Assembly: GCA_001414345.1 (NCBI GenBank)
Contig: LLCB01000237.1
Coordinates: 1-64,000, forward strand
DNA from: Hymenoscyphus infarciens
Lineage: Eukaryota; Ascomycota; Leotiomycetes; Helotiales; Helotiaceae
Length of the DNA stretch: 64,000 nucleotides
Direction: 5' to 3'
The notes under the pieces were generated by a model, which had not been told where the DNA came from, did not search any database, and was given only the letters and a program-made list of their open reading frames with translations. A program made the translations under genes and the position numbers. The number at the start of each line of letters is the position of its first letter. Position 1 is the stretch's first letter. This document shows, in pieces, positions 36,101 through 46,356 of the stretch.

Positions 36101-38316
36101 GTTCGCATGATTGGACACTCCACTGCTACTGCTTCGAATGCAGCCTTGAGCAGATTTACCGTTGAGAGATCTTTCAAGTCGACCACCCTTTGAGCAACGT
36201 AGGCCTCGCTAATCTTCGCGGAAAGTGCCATAAGCCCCTCTTGCAATGGAGTGCATGGGTACATATCTTCCACCGATGATGGATCCAGATTGCAGAGTTT
36301 TGCCCCCTGCTCGCAAGCATTTCCCGCCTCCCAACCTGCGTCCAAAAGAGAAAATTCGGGGATTTCAAGTTCTGCGTCGGTGCTAACACGTCCAGCAACC
36401 AGTGCCATTCGTGAAAGTATGGGGTGAGTAAAGATGTCGGCTACTGTCAGAGAGATTCCATCTGCTCGTGCTACAGCCACCAACTTCATGGCTTTCAGAG
36501 AATCTGCCCCCAGAGAAAAGAAGTTGTCACTGGCACTTACTTCGACATCTGCACCGAATATCTTCGTCCATATTCTGTGCAACTCGTGTTCCATATCTGT
36601 TTTCAGTGCCTGCTTCTGAACTACCTTTGCCCTGAATTTGGCGAGCTGTTGGTATGTCATTGCAAGTCCGATTTCTTGCAGTCGTTTGCGGTCAACTTTG
36701 CAAGAAACAAGTGAGGGCATCTGTCGTAATGGGATATATGCGGCTGGAACCATGTACACGGGAAGTTCCGTCGCAAGGCCTTCATCCATTTCAGCAAGAG
36801 ACTTTCGAAGTATTGGTGAGAAGGAAGCGGGTTGGTCGGTTTCTTCAGATTCCCTTTGTCCTGCTTCGGCAATAAATGCAACCAAAGTTGGTTCCTTGCC
36901 CTTTCCTCCTGGTGTAATGACTTCTGCTGCAACACTTGCATCAGCGGGTAATCTGCTCCGCAGATGATGTTCAATTTCAGCCAATTCAACACGCTGACCA
37001 CGTAGCTTCACTTGCCGATCTTTTCGGCCCGCGAAAACAATCTCTCCCGATCCATCTGGGTCATATTTGACCAAATCTCCAGTCTTGTACAGGCGCCCAG
37101 TCCTTCCTGGCATGTTTTTGGCCCCCACAGTCAGCCATGTTGGGTCTTCGATGAAGACTTCTTTCGTTTTCTCGGGCTCGTTGATATAACCCACACCCAC
37201 GACAGGACCCTCAATCAAGAGCTCACCCACCGCACCAACGGGCGTGAGACTGTTGTGATTATCCGGGTCAACAATCCAGGTAAGACCTCCAACTCCCTTT
37301 CCTATGCTCGTGTATGATCTTCCTGGCGCAATACTGTTGTTGATTGTGCATCCGACGGTACATTCCGAAGGACCGTAGGCGATAACAACTTTGGTTTTCT
37401 CGCCCCATATCGCAGCGTCTCCTGCGGAGACGGATTCTCCACCAAGACCCAAGACTTCTAGGGATGATAATATATCGATTGGTAGTACTCGGGCAACCGA
37501 TGGTGTCATATGAGCCATATTGACATTCATACTTCGAATGGCTCCAGGGAGATCGTTGACTCGTTGCTCGTCTGATGGCACACATATGCAACCACCCTGC
37601 GATAGGGTGGCCAGCATACAATCAATGCTGACATCGAAGGCGTAGGAGGCGAAATCCAGTACCCTCGAGTGTGCTCTATATCCTACTTTATCGGCTCTGG
37701 GTAATGCTCCACTGGTGTAGTTCTCATGTGAAATAACTACGCCCTTGGGTTTCCCGGTTGAGCCTGAGGTGAAGATAACGTAAAGGGTTGAAGATGCTGG
37801 AACTGAAGGTAATTGTGAAGCCTGTACTTCCTCTGTGCTATTCAGGAGTTCAGGTCCGACCACCACGATTCTCGACGTAGGCGCAATTCTTGTGCCCAAC
37901 TCGGCTTGTTTCTGGGACGTTAATACTATTTGGGCGTCCACTTCTGTTGTTATTGTTCGTAGGCGTGCTTCTGGTTGTTGAGGATCTGTTAGGACGAATC
38001 CTCCTCCTGCTCGAAGTATACCGAGAACTCCTACGACTGTCCACATTGACTTTTCGAAACACAGTGGTACGATTGTTCCTACAGTCACACCCAGATTTGA
38101 CAATTGGACTGCTAGTTGTAAAGATAAGCGATCCAGTTCTCCGTATGTTAATGAGCCGTCCCAGGATTGAACTGCTGGGCGCTCTGGGTTTTTGACCATC
38201 TCCTCCACAACGATCTCTTGTATGCAACGGTCGATTGTTGGGGGGACGGTGGCGTTCCATTGCCATAATTGCGCCAACTCATGGTCGTCCATCTCGATTT
38301 GGCTGAATGAAGGCAT
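33106..38316 (-). CDS. NPS6: NPS6/SidD-type siderophore NRPS, A-T-C-(remnant A)-T-C
   Basis: Intronless, 1736 aa. The first adenylation domain (about 35-545) has YVIFTSGSTGKPKG (179-192), AYGPSECT (313-320), RLYKTGDLVKYDPDG (408-422) and a terminal SCKVDRKRL. Carrier domain 1 has LGADSLKAM with the phosphopantetheine serine at about 606. Condensation domain 1 has HHALYDG (805-811). Then comes only about 95 residues of an A domain (about 1107-1200: LPVGAVGELLIE, LLYKTGLLVRYNSKG, FKGRKD), carrier 2 with GGDSIAAM (serine about 1254), and a last condensation domain in which the motif reads SHAQYDE (1461-1467). This order, with a degenerate second A domain, is that of NPS6/SidD, which joins N5-acylated N5-hydroxyornithine units into fusarinine- or coprogen-type extracellular siderophores. 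The ABC gene beside it and an iron-type GATA site at 39213 support this. Which acyl-hydroxyornithine it loads is not predictable here. Confidence 0.85.
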   Translation of the reverse strand: MPSFSQIEMDDHELAQLWQWNATVPPTIDRCIQEIVVEEMVKNPERPAVQSWDGSLTYGELDRLSLQLAVQLSNLGVTVGTIVPLCFEKSMWTVVGVLGILRAGGGFVLTDPQQPEARLRTITTEVDAQIVLTSQKQAELGTRIAPTSRIVVVGPELLNSTEEVQASQLPSVPASSTLYVIFTSGSTGKPKGVVISHENYTSGALPRADKVGYRAHSRVLDFASYAFDVSIDCMLATLSQGGCICVPSDEQRVNDLPGAIRSMNVNMAHMTPSVARVLPIDILSSLEVLGLGGESVSAGDAAIWGEKTKVVIAYGPSECTVGCTINNSIAPGRSYTSIGKGVGGLTWIVDPDNHNSLTPVGAVGELLIEGPVVGVGYINEPEKTKEVFIEDPTWLTVGAKNMPGRTGRLYKTGDLVKYDPDGSGEIVFAGRKDRQVKLRGQRVELAEIEHHLRSRLPADASVAAEVITPGGKGKEPTLVAFIAEAGQRESEETDQPASFSPILRKSLAEMDEGLATELPVYMVPAAYIPLRQMPSLVSCKVDRKRLQEIGLAMTYQQLAKFRAKVVQKQALKTDMEHELHRIWTKIFGADVEVSASDNFFSLGADSLKAMKLVAVARADGISLTVADIFTHPILSRMALVAGRVSTDAELEIPEFSLLDAGWEAGNACEQGAKLCNLDPSSVEDMYPCTPLQEGLMALSAKISEAYVAQRVVDLKDLSTVNLLKAAFEAVAVECPIMRTRIIQVPGHGLTQVVVKGAMPWSSSNNLEEYLVRDREQSMGLGEPLARFADVNDEKTGKVHLVLTMHHALYDGWSMPLIIERVNKAYHGLKTEGRTPFKRFIKYIGGTDRAASEAYWKENMRGASGHQFPALPSPGYQTQTDSLLERYVSLDGSSTSSTTIATAIRGAWALVAAQYIGSDDIVFGETLTGRNAPIAGIEEIEGPLITTVPVRVRVDRDTRISDFLKDIHDQSILRIPHEHVGLQNIRRLSPEAREACELRTGLVLHPYVEEVKSDGTEDEPANGFVPADDEQAAREALKFNSYALMLVCSMGPKGFLTMASFDSKCVDVPQMEKVLEVFARTVQQLYENPSGHIGELQFVTEQDKIDLWRLSESSSRSIAQSATWIVDPIDAERLLPVGAVGELLIEQDEASDLPSIENPKWLSAGCTDSPGRKALLYKTGLLVRYNSKGSIVFKGRKDEVAKPKAQVETKRDQAQRPLITTPREQELLKLWVRVLGISENEIDFNDSFFEIGGDSIAAMKLVSEARMEGLELTVAQIFRHRTLSDMAKIIESTKVSEVVVEEAAPFSALDVPDVDNFLAESILPLLPPKSANIMDVLPTRPLQEIAVNGTVKLPRYSARYELFYLDAGVDKERLFKSCRELVSRNEVLRTVFVYHAEQCYGVVLEDLAIEISEHQAEGDLVAFSEKQCNIDVVKEMPLGSAFVKFLFVKGEGEQSCLIFRISHAQYDEICLPPLLHQLSALYEGRPVPEAIPFSKFVYHVLRETIPQSIPYWRNLLQGSSLSVLRPSEELVTRKAIAINKTFDISARSKEITIATLPTAAWALCLARRLAVRDVVFGEVVSGRNINLPNCDTVMGPCWQYIPCRVKFEADWSVMDLLHVVQQQHIESTQHEGMGLQEIVKNCTDWPSSVDWFDSVVHQDVEHVENLAFLGANSRMDTIYPHLEPLREWKIQAFPKGNTICLEVITFEPWLETATSLLNELGDIMDQLVNRPQSALFE

Positions 38317-39628
38317 GCTGAATTATATTGATGAAGTCCGCAAGAGAATAACAATATTGACAGTCAAGCTTCATGCAGGAAACTCGCAGCAGCTATGAAC
38401 ACGAGAGCTCGCAAAAAAAAACCATGGGAAACTGGATCGTCAACGCATCTTTATCCAATGTGTGGTCCAGCAGCTTGCATCAGGTGCATCGACCATCCAA
38501 GGTTTAAGCTTGGATGCAGGACAGCAAGTGTGTGTTCCTGTCCTTCTGGAATACCGGACGATTGTCTGGATTAGATATGCCTGTACTTAGCTGCCTCACC
38601 AACCCATCTTTAGCCAAGTTCGGGTGTGATCTACGGTGGTGGTTTTACAGGACCTTGTTTGTTTTCAGACGCTTGTTTATTTTGGAGTGGAGGTTGACAC
38701 ACAATTTCAAGTCACGGAAATGAGCGAGTTACTTGTTTATGAGGAGGAGGAGAAGGAGGAGGAGGAGGGCTGCTTGATACTGCTGATATCCGGCGCCGTG
38801 GTTACTTTACATGCAACGGTGGTACAGTGAGTGCGTACCTCACCATCTACAGTACCCCGCTAAAGTTTCCATTCCTTGAATTTTCATTGAATGTCCAAGT
38901 GGAAAGTTACTCGAAATGAAATTCCCTTATTCTTAGCTGCTGAATACGAGACACAAGCCGGTCCTTCTCTCCCTCATTCTCTCAATCCCCAACTTCCACC
39001 CTCCCCGTCCATCTCCTTCCTCATTTCTGCTTCAAAAGAAAACAAGTGCCACCTACCTCATTCGCCCTCCCCCATCCTATCGGTTTGACCCCTCCATCGA
39101 CTAACAGGCAAAATTTTCTACCCTCCCATGGAACCTCCGGTCTCGGAAGGCGTCTATTACGTGTTAGTGGTGGAGGTTGCATATTTCAATCTAATCAGAT
39201 GGCCCCGCTTTGATCTGATAAGATGGGTGCGTGGGACATATGCACGAAATATGGGGTTTTTTCATGCTTGTCCCTCCTTGGCATGCCACCCCGCTCCAGA
39301 ATGACACCATAAGGCTTTTTGATGAGTGGATGTGAATTAGGCAGGGGAGCGCCGAGGTCCGTCCACCGCCGTAGGGGGTATGAGGGAGGTGGCTTGAGGG
39401 ACATGTGAAATGCGAGGATGGGATGAGATGGGGGTTTTTGTTTGAGGGCTTTGCGGGTAGTGAGGTTATTGAGAATTCAAGATGGTTACAACGGGGGGAG
39501 AGGGAGAACGAGGGAAATGTCGCTGTATAACTACAGCCAAAGAACTCTGTATCATATTCAAGAACTTGAAATTATTTCCCCCGAGATATTCTGCCTCTCT
39601 ATAAAATTATAAAACTAGTAACACCCGC
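38317..39628. promoter_or_regulatory. NRPS upstream region
   Basis: 1.3 kb between the NRPS start and the stop of the ABC gene, both on the minus strand. It contains an exact iron-type GATA site at 39213-39221, a partial one (ATCAGAT) at 39194-39200, a GGAGGA-type purine run near 38740-38768 and CT-rich tracts near 38961-39080. No gene is supported; ORFs of 60-69 codons are incidental. Confidence 0.5.
39213..39221 (+). promoter_or_regulatory. ATCWGATAA iron-regulator site upstream of the NRPS
   Basis: ATCTGATAA matches exactly the ATCWGATAA consensus bound by SreA/Urbs1/Fep1-type GATA factors, which repress siderophore genes when iron is plentiful. It lies about 0.9 kb upstream of the NRPS start, with a partial match (ATCAGAT) 19 bp to its left. 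Confidence 0.6.
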
Positions 39629-42600
39629 CTACGAAAGCATCTGCGACATAGCATTATCCCTATAACTCTCACTCTTCGCCAAAAGCTCATGATGTTTCCC
39701 ACTGTCCACCACCCGCCCCCCCTCAACAACAAATATCACATCCGCCTTAAGGACAGTATGTAATCGATGCGTGATCGCAATAACAGTGATTCCCGTCCCC
39801 TTAACTGCTCTTTCCAATCCTTCTTGTAGTGCGGTTTCACTCTCTGCATCCAAAGCACTGGTACTCTCATCAAGCAGTAGAAGTCTGGGTTTTCTAACTA
39901 AAGCTCTGGCGATGGTAAGACGTTGTCGTTGACCACCTGAGAGTTGCGAGCCGTTGGGTCCACATTCTGTGTTGTAGCCTTCCGGGAGGGTCATGATTGT
40001 GTCGTGGATATTGGCTAGTTTACAAGCTTCCTCTATCTCTGCATCCGTAGCTTCAACACCGGGTCGTGCACCAAGACCGACGTTGAATTTTATCGTTGCA
40101 TTGAAGAGAGCGTTATCTTGTGGTACGACGGCTATGTCGTCGCGGAAGGACTTTGTTTGGACGGAGACATTATCGATTTTCACGCTGCCGGAGGTGGGTG
40201 TGTACATTCGTTGGACGAGACCGATGATAGTTGACTTTCCAGCTCCTGAAGGACCGACGAGACCACAGAATTGACCGGGTTGGATTGTGAAGTTTACATC
40301 TTGGAGGACTGGGATTCCGGGACGGTTGGGGTATGAGAAGCCTACATTTGTGAAGGCGACACTTACTCCGCGTTGGTTACCAGAGACAAGTTTTGGAATT
40401 GCCTCAGCGGTTGCCTCGATATCTGATTCTGTGGTGTTTTTGGATGGAGATTCGGGCTCTAGAGGGGCGGAGGAATTCTGGTCGCTGGATCCGGCTTTGA
40501 TGAGAGAGAGGATTCGTGACGCGGATGAGCGGGAACGGGATACCTCTGGCGCGAGAGCGAACATTTGACTCCAGAGTTGGGCACTGACAAGCATGGCGAC
40601 TAGAACGATCAAGAATTGCTCTTGTGTGTATTCTCCTTTCATAATTAGATGCGAACCCCACCAGTAAGCGAAGGCATAGATGAAGAAACCGATACTCATT
40701 GATATTGCGAACCAGATATTGGTGTATACGCTGGCAGCAACCATCTCATCGCGTGAGGATTTTAGAACTCGGGTGTAGGTGCCCATAACTTCGTCTTCGA
40801 TGGACAAGGTTGCGATGGTCTTGATAGAGTTGATGGCTTCAACAGAGATACCAATAGACTTGGCGTAAGATGCTGCATTGCGTTCTTCGTATCGCGAGAG
40901 ACTGCGTAATTGCATGACTCCAGAGCCGAGTAAGAAAGGAACCATGGTGAGACATACAATAGCGATTTTCCACGCGATGATGTGGGAGACAGTGATGGCA
41001 ACCAAAAAGTTGACTAGAATCGAGAATATCGTGCCTATGACGGATCCAGTGAAGCCACCAAGTGCGGCGGTGTCCTTTGTGATGATTGATAAGAGCATTG
41101 ATGGACTTCGATCACCCGATTGATGCCATTCTACACTCTGCTCAAAGAGTGAGCGGAATGACAGTACTCTTACTCTGTAGAGAAGCTTCTCTGCGACGAG
41201 ACCGAAAGAGGACCAACTGGCAAGGTTTGCGAGAAATTCAACACAGGCGAGCATAAAGAGCAATCCACCAAAGAAACGACCGTGAGATTGAATTTGGTCC
41301 GCGGTATTGCCACAAGGACTGAGGGCCCCAATTGTATTTCCGAAAATGAGACCCGATGCGGTATATGTGCAACCAACGATGACTGCAGCGAACATAGCGA
41401 GCACGATGAATGGAAGCGTAGGTCTGACCAACCAAGTCATCCCCCTCAGAACAGCTCCAGTAGATTGTTCACCATCCAAACCTGCATCCGCTGCTTCTGT
41501 GGGTTCTTCCTTTTCCTTGATTGGTTCAAGTGGACTGGATGCTCCTGATGGCAAAGCTTCCTCATCGATAATTTCGCGTTTCTCGAAAATATCCAGAGAG
41601 TCGTTCTTAGTGCTAGATCTTGACAAAGCATCGTTTGCCTCTGGCGAGCTAATTGACTGAAGAGCAACCATAGCAGCAAACACACCATCCAAAGCCATAA
41701 GCTCGGGATATGTGCCTTGCTCAACAATTTCTCCAGATTTGAAAACAACAATATTGTCAGCATGTTTGATAGTTGAAAGACGATGTGCGATAGAAACCAC
41801 AGTCCTGTTCTTGGCAACTTGATCGATAGCTTTCTGGATTCGTTGTTCGCTTGAGGAGTCCAAGGAGGCGGTAGCTTCATCCAAAATCAAGATTTTAGGA
41901 TCGCGAACCAATGCACGAGCCAATGCAATTCTCTGTCTTTGACCACCTGAAACCATTTTGCCACCAGTACCAACCATTGTTGCGTAACCACGTTCGAGTT
42001 TATTGATAAAGGTTGCGGCGTCAGCTAAATCCGCTGATTTTCGCACTAGTTCCAAGATTTCCGTGACTTCTGGGCCAAATTGGTGTTCTTTGGGGGTTTT
42101 TGTAAGATCAGTAATACTGGAAGCGACTTCCGAGATTTTGGCTCCGAGAAGTACATGTTTGAGATGTTGATGGGAAGGCATTGGAGAGTTCACCAAGCCA
42201 AGGGCAATATTTTCCAGGATTGAGCGATCGAGAAGCGATGGTTCTTGTGAGACCAGGCTCATGAATCCTCTCAAGTCTTTAACATTAAGCTCGCGAATGT
42301 CCTGGTTGTCGAAAGTAACAATGCCCTCAGTCGGGTCATGTAGACGAGCCATTAAGCCCGCAATCGTTGATTTTCCACTTCCGGATTGTCCGACAATTGC
42401 CGTATGCTTTCCAGCTGGGATGCTCAAGTTGAGGTTACGGAGGACTGGCTCGCCTGGTCGTGATGGATAAGCAAATGTGACATTTCTAAACTCGATCGTT
42501 CCCGGGCTGTTAGAGCCAAGACTCTGCCCAGCATTCGAGGTACCATCAATTAGTGACTTATGATCCATATCCTTTTTGAGTTTCGTGAAGGCAACTGCTG

Positions 42601-43805
42601 CTCCACCAAAGAGTGGCAGCAGTGGTGCGGCAGCACCAAGAATAACACAGGCTATTGGTAGAATTAGCTTCGGGTTCCCAATCGCAAATCGTGAATATCA
42701 ACTTACCATCTACCAAAATGAAAACGACGGTGTAAATCGAGCCTACAGTCTCGCCACCGCCATCTCCAGCTACCAGCTTGGCAATCATAATACTACCTTG
42801 CCAAAATGCCAGGGCATTTGCAGAGTAGGCGATAAAATAAAGCATTCCGGCCTGGAAAGCAGCAACGACTCCTTTTCGGATACCTTGGTCTCGAGCAACC
42901 AGCATATGACTAGCAAATTTCTTCTCTAGTCGTGGGCCAGCACCAAAGGCTTCCACCACCGCAATGTGAGATAAAGCCTCGGAAGCGATTGAAGATGCAG
43001 CTGCCATAGAATCCGACATGCGAGCAGAGAATTTCTGAAAGAATGACCCGCCGAAATATGAAACGAGCATGAATGCTGGGACCAGCGAGATGAGCATTCC
43101 AGCAAGCTTAGATTGTTTGATGAAGGCAACGACATAGGCCGTGACGAAGAAGGAAACACTGGCGATGAAGATACCGACCTTCTCGCAAGTTCCAGATTGA
43201 ACGGCCTGAATGTCGGCATTCAGACGTGACGATACTTCCCCGGCATGACGTTCGTCGAAGAAAGATTGTTCTAAACGAAGCAGACTTTGAAAGTAGCTTT
43301 CACGTAAATGCTGGGCAAGCCGTTGACTCCGAATATTCCAAGAAAGAATGTAGACGAATGTCAATACGAATGAAGCAATGGCAATGTAAACTAATAGGAG
43401 AACTTTGTGGTCAATCGCTGGTCCGTATTGCTCAGAACTTCCAAACTGAGCTGCTTCACAGGTGGCCGAGTTCAGGTCATTGACAAGTTGACCAAACAGA
43501 ATGGCCATAAGAGGAAAAGGTACACCGGCGGCGGCGGCACAGATGGTGCCAACGATGAGGAGACCAACATCAATCCACGTTGCGCCGTATAACAGTAGTC
43601 GGATGAAGATGAAGAGCTGTGTAGATTGTCAGTTTGATTCAAAGTCCCGTGACACACCTAAGAGGCGTTGTTATGCCGTATCACTAACCGATGACTCCTG
43701 TGCTGGTTTTGTTGCTTTTTCCGGGACCTCGTTATCTACGGGCGTAGATAGGACCGCACCAGGAGCTTCAACGCGACCTTCTTTTTCCGAAATCTGTGCT
43801 GCCAT
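39629..43805 (-). CDS. Full-length ABC-B exporter, SitT-like
   Basis: Three exons: 43805-43689, 43616-42707 and 42651-39629 (introns GTTAGT...CAG and GTAAGT...TAG with a CTAAT branch), giving 1349 aa. The layout is TMD-NBD-TMD-NBD. NBD1 has Walker A GQSGSGKST, signature VSGGQRQR and Walker B ILILDEATASLD. NBD2 has GPSGAGKST, LSGGQRQR and LLLLDESTSALD. All ATP-site motifs look intact, so both sites should be active. A short acidic cytosolic N-terminus precedes the first helix. The class is that of fungal multidrug/a-factor-type exporters. In Aspergillus sidD is next to an ABC gene of this type (sitT), and NPS6 has an ABC neighbour in other ascomycetes. Export or handling of the siderophore is a reasonable inference. 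It shares its promoter with the GNAT gene. Confidence 0.9.
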
Positions 43806-44683
43806 CGTGAAAGCGACCCTCGTTGCTCGAATGCCCTTCGGCTGATTGTTTTCTTCCTTCGCTCGTGTCCTCGCTCCTATCTAATCTAGCCAATAACGGG
43901 ATTGACAGATGCCTCGACAGGTTGGTGGTTGTGACGGAAATCGGTGGTGTAGGTAGGTTACCAGGAGTGAACACAACCATCACGATTTACGAAGCTCACG
44001 GCATTCAACCCGCCTAAGTAGCGAGCGCATGCCGGCCCAATACAGCATCCTTGCTAAAATGTACATGAATCCCGGAGGTTATTCCTGATGTTGATCGTGT
44101 CTGTCTACGAGTCCGGTTACGGACTTGCTCGAGGGACCAGCTGTCATGATTGCAATCCACATTTCTCACTAAGGTGTCCCAATAGGACACGAAAGCACAA
44201 CAAGATGTCATGATCCTCGTTCGGAATTGGTGAACTGCGGTAATTTATGGGGAGGGGAAAAGAAAAGTGGTTTGTCTTGAAGCTTGTCGTGGGGCAAGTC
44301 GGCGTACATCCTTGCTAGCGCGAGAAAACACAATCAGATTAGATCATTAGCGTGTGAAAATTTCAATCAGATAAGATGTCAAAGGGGCTTCCCCACTCTG
44401 GCTGACTTGGCAGTGTACTTGAGTAACGCAATTCACCGCAGGGCTTCCCGAAGGCACCATGGAACTTGGTTGGGTCTGCCGACATTCCGACATTCTTGGT
44501 GCTCCTGGTAGTCTTATTATTTTTTTGCAGTCTTGCCGCTTGAGCCTCACAAGAAATAACGGTAATACTTGAATTATAAGAAAAGTCCGCCACCAAAAGT
44601 ACTCCATACCGAACTATATCCAGCTTTCGAGATAGAAATCAACTTTCAAGCACAACATTGTACCTTCATACGACGAGACCACC
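43806..44683. promoter_or_regulatory. Divergent promoter, ABC exporter and GNAT
   Basis: 878 bp between the two start codons. It contains one exact iron-type GATA site (44366-44374) and one near match (ATCAGATTA, 44333-44341) 33 bp apart, both closer to the GNAT. No gene is supported inside it. Confidence 0.55.
44366..44374 (+). promoter_or_regulatory. ATCWGATAA iron-regulator site in the divergent promoter
   Basis: ATCAGATAA is an exact match to the SreA/Urbs1/Fep1-type consensus, about 310 bp before the GNAT start and 560 bp before the exporter start. ATCAGATTA at 44333 is a one-base variant. Both it and the site at 39213 continue as GATAAGATG, so a longer shared word is present. Confidence 0.6.
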
Positions 44684-45482
44684 ATGGGAAACGTCATCCT
44701 TCCAGCGCTGATCCCCGATATCACCAAAATTTACGATGTATACTTCAACGCGTCCGAAGCCGAACCAATGGCCAAACTAATGCTCGAGATCCTCTTCCCG
44801 GGCGGCATAACCAATGAGTTCCGCAAAGGCCACACCGAGCATACACTCAAGTACTGGCACGATAGCACACTGCAGCATACGATCAAATGTGTGGACTCCG
44901 ACACAGGAGAGATCATTGGAATGGGTCTCCACGACACACACTTCCTGGAACGCAGCGAGGAAGAGCGCAAAAACCCTGGCATCACATGGCTGGACGGAGA
45001 ATATAAAGCTCGGGCAGAGAAGATTTTGAACCCGCTCTGGGCGGCAAAGGAGAAGATGCTTGGTGGACGGCGACATATATGTCAGTCATCCTTGTTTTTG
45101 CGTTTTGCTACTCGAGTGGGCTTGTTTCCGCGGGGGTATGTGACTGTGAATAGAGCACCACTAACATTTTGTAGACTGCCATGTCATCGCCGTAGAACCA
45201 AAACATCAGGGCCGAAAGGCAGGGGCCGCCCTGGTTCAATGGGGGATCGAGGTTGGGGAGAAGTCAAGTCTACCCTACTACTTGGAGTCATCGCCATCAG
45301 CCGCTGGGCTGTACACGAAGATGGGATTTGAGACGCTCAAAGAAAAGATTGTGCACAAGGCTGAAGTCTTAGGCACTGAGAAAGATATCGAGGTACCTCT
45401 GATGGTCAAGATGCCTTCAGCTGCGAAAGGGATGACTTTTGATGAATGGAGAGAGAAGGGCTATCCCGCTTGGGAGAAATGA
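44684..45482 (+). CDS. GNAT-family N-acyltransferase
   Basis: Two exons, 44684-45080 and 45175-45482 (GTCAGT...TAG), 234 aa. The second exon carries the acetyl-CoA-binding GNAT core: HVIAVEPKHQGRKAGAALVQWG (the Q/RxxGxG/A-type loop, here QGRKAG) followed by LESSPSAAGLYTKMGFE. The N-terminal half is the usual variable part. The start is in CACCATGGG context. By position, in a divergent promoter with a siderophore exporter and an iron-type GATA site, it may acylate a siderophore or its hydroxyornithine precursor, as the GNAT enzyme SidG does for fusarinine C. The sequence alone does not show the substrate. It is shorter than the SidF/IucB class and is not one of them. Confidence 0.8.
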
Positions 45483-46356
45483 GACAGGTTTAGAATTTTC
45501 AGAGCAAATAAAAAACCAAATCTAAGCTTGATGAAAGAAATGTCCCATACCATCCAAACGAGATAGAATGACGACGACAGCGTTCAGTATTCAGAGCCAC
45601 AACTCGCAATTTTAAGAGGGGAATTCATGACTCCTGTGATAATAGGATTCAGTTGTTCAACCGAGATTCAACTGAAATCTAAAAGATGCTGGTAGAGCAA
45701 GGCGCCGTGTTGTCGATATTCATTCATCTTATCTAAACGCGCGAAAGTAAAAGTGGAGAATAAAATCGACCCGGCTCTTTCCATGTTCTAAATTGCCTCT
45801 CGAGGAAGGCGCGACTAGCGATTTAAGCACACTTGCTCAGAACCTTTTCGTTCTCCAGCATGGCAGGTGCGACTTGCACTTTTCCAGGCGCCTTGATAGT
45901 TTTCAGGATGGTAGGGTTCTCATCTCTTTATCATGGCAGGTGCAACTTGCAGATTTCCGGGTGCTTGGTGCCTTCCTTGATAGTGAAATATTCGATTATG
46001 ACTCTGCAAGAGATTGATGCCTCTTTCCGGTAGTATGGGAACTGCCGACAACAGAAACATCATTTACTGTAGTAATATCGACTCAACTTTGAGAAGACAT
46101 ATTTTCCTCCTTCGGCCAGTATACACGTCCCTGCGCAGTGTCCTGATACTGACTAAATTCAGAGGCAATGGCTCAAGAATGCATCAATGTTCTCAATTAC
46201 TTTGACCACGGACAATTCCCATTGAACGCGACATGTACCTTACGGAGAGACACTTCGTCAGAGACAGAACTGGTCCCAGGTGTTCACACAGTCAGGCGAG
46301 TCTATTCCCTAGAATAGATCTCCCTGTTCTGACCTCTCCAAGAACAATCCACTTGG
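45483..46356. other. Intergenic region with a possible upstream exon of the SprT-like gene
   Basis: Contains a short imperfect duplication (CATGGCAGGTGCRACTTGCA at about 45858 and 45932). An ATG at 46168 in good context opens MAQECINVLNYFDHGQ and runs in frame to ACA/GTCAGG near 46293. This could splice in phase to CCAG/GGT at 46370-46371, lengthening the next protein by about 40 residues. Confidence 0.4.

Noticed and set aside
34265..37317. Many ORFs of 70-190 codons on the plus strand opposite the NRPS
   Set aside because: They are shadows of the codon usage of the 5.2-kb NRPS frame and have no domain or start context.
37200..38200. Prediction of the amino acid loaded by the NRPS from pocket residues
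   Set aside because: I could read likely pocket positions (D228, V229, D232, G290, A313, V321) by eye, but the alignment is uncertain and I know no safe match, so no substrate is claimed from the code.
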